This document shows positions 40,698 through 62,000 of a stretch of 62,000 nucleotides of DNA, in pieces; within the stretch, counting starts at the first letter, position 1, and every line of letters starts with the position of its first letter. The DNA comes from Chrysomallon squamiferum. Lineage: Eukaryota; Mollusca; Gastropoda; Neomphalida; Peltospiridae. Position numbers and translations under genes: made by a program. The notes under the pieces were generated by a model. The model saw nothing but the letters and a program-made list of their open reading frames with translations. It had not been told where the DNA came from and searched no databases. Location: positions 16,616,772 to 16,678,771 of the forward strand of contig CM022666.1 of assembly GCA_012295275.1 (NCBI GenBank), given 5' to 3'.

Positions 40698-42066
40698 AAT
40701 AAATAATCATGTTTGTCTAAACATTTCTGTATCTGACTTTACCAATCTGGCATTTCAAAATTTCTCAAATCTGGCATTTCAAAAATGTCTCAAACCTGGC
40801 ACTTTATTTGAGATGTAGTAAATGTATGTTCTGATGTATTGTACAGTATACTGTTTTATTTGAGATGTAGTAAATACATGTTCTGATGTAACATGTACAG
40901 TATACTGTTTTATTTGAGATGTAGTAAATACATGTTCTGATGTAACATGTACAGTATACTGTTTTATTTGAGATGTAGTAAATGTATGTTCTGATGTAAC
41001 ATTGTACAGTATACTGTTTTATTTGAGATGTAGTAAATATATGTTGTATGTACAGAATACTGTTTTATTTGAGATGTAGCAAATACATGTTCTGATGTAT
41101 TGTACAGTATACTGTTTTATTTGAGATGTAGTAAATGTATGTTCTGATATAATGTACAGTATACTATTTGAGATGTAGAAAATATATGTTCTGATGTAAC
41201 ATGTACAGTATACTGTTTTATTTGAGATGTAGTAAATGTATGTTCTGATGTATACATGTACAGTATACTGTTTTATTTGAGATGATGGTAAATGTATGTG
41301 TTTTATTTGAGATGTAGCAAATACATGTTCTGATGTAACATGTACATTATACTGTTTTATTTGATGTAGCAAATACATGTTCTGATGTATTGTACAGTAT
41401 ACTGTTTTATTTGAGATGTAGTAAATGTATGTTCTGATGTAACATGTACAGTATACTGTTTTATGAGCAGGATCAGAAAAGATACCTGATATTTGCAAAC
41501 TGCTTGTTTTCACTTGATGTTGTTCTGTTCGGTTGACTAAATCTGCTTCATTGTTTCCTTAGGATCACTGCACTTTCAACTGCAGATAGTAAATTTTATA
41601 ACACACAGCTTTAGTCACTACAGTGAAAATAGAAATTTAACAAACATGAAACATGAAATGCTGGACATGTTAGTTGCTTCAAAATGGGAAAATAAAATGG
41701 CTTGTTTTGCCATCATCTTGGGATAGCTTCAGTGAAAACAAATGCCTTTTTTTTTTATTATACAAGTGTTATTAGTATCTTTTTTAATTTTTTTATTCTT
41801 GATAAACAAAGTTTTTAAGTATATTTTTGTGTATATGCATGTAATTTTATGTTTGTGGATGTGTGTTTGTTTGGGTATGTTTTTGTTTGTGTGTTTGTAG
41901 GTGTGAGAGTTTTAAAAGCGTGTGATGTCATATTGTTATTAGCAACTAACTAATCAAGAGCTGATGCATTTTGTTTTGTTACAAATGTTTGTTTTTTTTT
42001 TTTGTTTTTTTTTTACTTGTTAAGATGGAGTTTGTATTTAGTGCTGTATAAACAGAGGTAAATAAA
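40698..42066 (+). other. STAT 3'UTR end region with candidate poly(A) signals
   Basis: AATAAA at 40698-40703 and AATAAA at 42061-42066. The latter is followed by a GT-rich stretch (TTGTGGTGTTTTGTG), the typical downstream element, and is the better candidate. A further AATAAA lies at 42701-42706. Confidence 0.55.
40790..41465. repeat. About 54-bp minisatellite in the STAT 3'UTR, about 13 copies
   Basis: Unit TTTTATTTGAGATGTAGTAA, then ATGTATGTTCTGATGTAACA, then TGTACAGTATACTG, with length variants. Most copies carry ACAGTATACTGT, a perfect 12-bp palindrome. A 164-codon minus-strand frame crosses it only because of periodicity. Confidence 0.95.
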
Positions 42067-44150
42067 ATAACAATTGTATTGTGGTGTTTTGTGTTTTACA
42101 TCCTAATCATTTTATCAGCACTGTCAGCCATTTTGAAATAGTTTAATCAAAAGTGTGAAAACTGAGGTGAAACTTCGTCAGCCATTTTGAAATAGTGAAT
42201 GGAAACACATCACAGTTTAGGCTGACAGTTTCTTAGCCAGTGCAGTGTTAGAGGATCAGTAAGGCAGGAGAGTGCTAGTCTGCAGCTCTAGCTTTGTGGA
42301 AAAGTGCTAGCCTAACATGGAATTTGTCCCATTTCATTTCTCTGCACTCACTGTTTCTTCTGCAGTTAACATCTTGTGACTAGGTTACGAACAATTGCTA
42401 TACTTGTCCTGTCTATGATAAGGTATACGATCTTTAGCTGTGTAAATATGTCCAGATTAAAAATCAGATAAAAAAAGCTTCTTTGTTCTGTGCTGTAGTT
42501 TCAGAAGCTGTTACATAAGATCAACATGTTAATCACTGAACCACCAAGATATATGTGTGTGTACGTGTAAACTGGTTTCACACAAACACACACACAAAGC
42601 CATATAAATGCTTGGAGTTTTGAAAAGTGACATTTTCTTTTTTTTTCCTTGATAAACATTTTTATTTGTTATAGCTTTTCAGACTGTTTATCATTTTGTA
42701 AATAAAGACCATAACATACTGTTGTTAATTAAGTTTTAAAATGCACACACAAACACACACATGATAATAATAATAATAATAACAATTATGTGTATGTTTT
42801 TTTTTTAACGTTGATTTGTCAAGTACAAGGATCACACATCAGTTGTCAGGGCAAAAACAAACTGGCATCTGTCTGTTAGTGACTGCAGAGGTCATTTCAA
42901 AATAACATTAACTGTTTTGATACAGATATAACACAAAACTGCCACAACTCTGTTAAAACACTCAACACGGCTTGTGGAATAGATTCTGAAGACTGAAATA
43001 AACTGAAACAAACTCCTATCAATGCAGAGGAAATTCGAGTACAACTATTCTTAGATTGAACATATTTGTAGGACTAGTATGGTGGCAGTACTGAATAATA
43101 TTAAAAACAGATTTAAAGAGAAAAATTACTTACATATGACTAGCTGATTTTTACCATTTGTATTAAATTTTTAAATGTTATCAGATTTTTATTTACTAAC
43201 TGGTAATTTAGCAGATATGAAGACTGGTTTGAACTTGACAACTAGTGTTTTAGTGCTGTAAGTTTGATAGTTTTGATTTTACATAAAATAACAATAAAAC
43301 AAAATAATAATAATAATAATAAATAATAATAATAAGAAGAAAATAATAAATAAATCAATAATCATAATGAACTAAAATTATTTTACAAAATGCTGATATT
43401 TCAGAAGATTCTTGTATCAGGACTTTTGTGTTTATAGAATTTTTTTCTCTGTTAAATGCGATATAATTTTCCAGACTTTGCAAAATATTCAAAATGTCTG
43501 TTTACAATTAAAAATATTCCAGAGAAAGCAACAGTGTATCTCTAAATAACTGAGACAGTTATAAAATTTACATGGTTATTTTAGTTATGAATATTTATCA
43601 AATGAATATGTATGTGTTTTCATATATTTACATTTAGCATCATACTTCTTGTAATACCTCAAAACACTTTTAATGACTAAAAGAGAGAAATAGAAATTAC
43701 AATAATGAAAATAATATAATAATAAATAGATAAAATAAAATAAATGAATCTGTGAATAACACTGTATTTAGTAATAATTTTGATGATGATGCTGATAACG
43801 ATGACGACGACGACGACGATCATAATAATAATAACAACAGATTGCAAGGCCATGCACAGAGGGTTAAAGGGTTGCCATGAAAACTGAATCAATTCGAGTT
43901 ACTGTTATATTAAATGTAGCAATTGATTATAGACGAATACTGGAATAGTATTTAATAGCGCATTATAATTAACACTGCAATATTTTTTTCTTCCGTTTTA
44001 TATATTTAATGTTCCTGTGGCTTACTTTACTGACAAAGCCTCTCTATATGATTTGAATGGTTTCAGTCAAAACCGAAAACATTATTATATTTAACTAAAT
44101 GAACATCCATCTATTCTTTTCTACCGTTTGACATTTTTGTCACATTAGAG

Positions 44151-44520
44151 TTATTTCCCTTGTTGGCTTTTTAACGCAAAAAAAACACAAATGTTACAGG
44201 AACACACTGATTTATTTTCAGATACGTGGGACTCACAGATGAAACAGACGACACCGCATTTAAGGCATTTCAGATAAATGGTTCTGATAACATAACTTTT
44301 TCTTTGAAAGGTAACAACTGTTTTAAAACAACACATAACATGAAGAGTAATGTGTTTATTGCAATAAATAAAACGTAATGCCTATATCTAAGTTTGTTTG
44401 TGATAGTCGGACACACTGACAAAAGTGACAGACATTATGATTATGATTACATGTAACATCATAATGACGATTACTGATAATTAATTTACTATAATGTATA
44501 ATATCACAGTTTGGGCATTA
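44151..44520 (-). pseudogene. Cysteine-rich zinc-finger-like remnant (unidentified)
   Basis: Two short minus-strand segments look more protein-like than background. One, near 44400-44520, reads CPNCDIIHYSKL and then VTCNHNHNVCHFCQC. The other (44151-44336, 61 codons) contains YLKCLKCGVVCFICESH and CSCNIC. Repeated C-x2-C pairs suggest a zinc-binding module, perhaps of zinc-ribbon or IBR type. The first segment is bounded by stops on both sides and has no start codon. It may be a decayed gene or transposon piece, or chance. I do not recognise it. Confidence 0.25.
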
Positions 44521-44659
44521 AAATAAATAAGTTAATAAAAACAGAAACAAAACTAATGACTAGTAATGTATATAACTGTAATTTCTGAGTCTTGTTAATG
44601 TAGCTTTATTATTTATATAAGTAATAAATTTAATTTCCTAAAATTGGTATAGATGTGTC

Positions 44660-44660
<1 letters not shown>

Positions 44661-44706
<46 letters not shown>
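44661..44706. repeat. (ATT)n microsatellite
   Basis: Run of about 15 ATT triplets. Confidence 0.95.
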
Positions 44707-44707
<1 letters not shown>

Positions 44708-44912
44708 TTATCAGAAAGAATATATTTGTATTTAATTTCATTAGAGGTGATTAAAATATATTCTGTAATATTATATGATGAATTACTAAAAAATAATTTA
44801 TTTATTTACTGTTTTGTTTGTTTCAAATATATATAGATTATTAAACTTTATGGAGAACATGACAGAATAAGATAAGGATACAGCCATAATCTACAATTTA
44901 GAATTTAAAAAC

Positions 44913-61738
<16,826 letters not shown>

Positions 61739-62000
61739 GTATCAAGAGTTCATTGTACAGTATTAGTGTAAAGAGTTCATTGTACAGTATTAGTGTAAAG
61801 AGTTCATTGTACAGTATTAGTGTAAAGAGTTCATTTTACAGTATTAGTGTAAAGAGTTCATTTTACAGTATTAGTGTAAAGAGTTCATTGTACAGTATTA
61901 GTGTAAAGAGTTCATTTTACAGTATTAGTGTAAAGAGTTCATTTTACAGTATTAGTGTAAAGAGTTCATTGTACAGTATTAGTGTAAAGAGTTCATTTTA
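61739..62000. repeat. 27-bp minisatellite starting at a GCC2 donor, truncated by window end
   Basis: Unit AGAGTTCATTGTACAGTATT plus AGTGTAA with a G/T variant, exact 27-bp spacing, beginning within a few bases of the donor GAG|GTATCA and continuing to the window edge. Confidence 0.95.

Larger units (their letters stand above)
42707..44912. other. Intergenic region between STAT and GCC2
   Basis: No firm gene. It contains small AAT tracts, a GAC/GAT run near 43790-43830, an ATT microsatellite (44661-44706) and a Cys-rich remnant on the minus strand (44151-44520, listed separately). The GCC2 promoter should be at its right end. Confidence 0.6.

Noticed and set aside
41019-41513. 164-codon minus-strand frame
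   Set aside because: Antisense of the 54-bp STAT 3'UTR array.

Overview
This window is animal nuclear DNA. It is AT-rich, has spliced genes with GT-AG (and two GC-AG) introns, metazoan signalling genes, and a very high load of microsatellites and minisatellites. Intron density, a STAT5-like STAT, a TNF-superfamily ligand, long GA/TATC/ATT tracts and a decayed Tc1-type transposase fit an invertebrate, most likely a lophotrochozoan such as a mollusc or annelid. I infer this; no species-diagnostic sequence is present.

Layout. 1-8.2 kb is non-coding repeats, possibly the 5' flank or an intron of the next gene. 8.2-10.7 kb holds the two TNF-homology-domain exons, stop codon and 3'UTR of a TNF-superfamily ligand (+). 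10.7-21.1 kb is gene-poor and packed with simple repeats. 21.1-22.3 kb is an intronless inward-rectifier potassium channel gene (-) whose three classical acidic rectification positions are all non-acidic. 22.3-27.0 kb shows no gene. 27.0-39.7 kb is a complete STAT gene (+) of about 21 coding exons, closest to STAT5, with an apparent one-base frameshift in its first coding exon and two possible C-termini; its 3'UTR runs to about 42.1 or 42.7 kb. 44.9-61.7 kb is the 5' part of a GCC2 (GCC185) golgin gene (+) with one 3.7-kb coiled-coil exon; the C-terminal GRIP domain lies beyond the window. A dead Tc1-like transposon sits in its third intron.

TNF ligand, Kir channel and STAT are signalling genes and GCC2 is a trans-Golgi tether. 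I see no evidence that they form one functional unit; they look like ordinary neighbours.

The most unusual feature is structural. Many tandem arrays begin or end exactly at splice sites, and in several cases the repeat unit contains the exon-intron junction: GCC2 exons ending at 57317, 57885 and 61195, the TNF exon starting at 8230, the GCC2 exon starting at 57192, and the duplicated STAT 3' coding end. The result is rows of decoy donor or acceptor sites.
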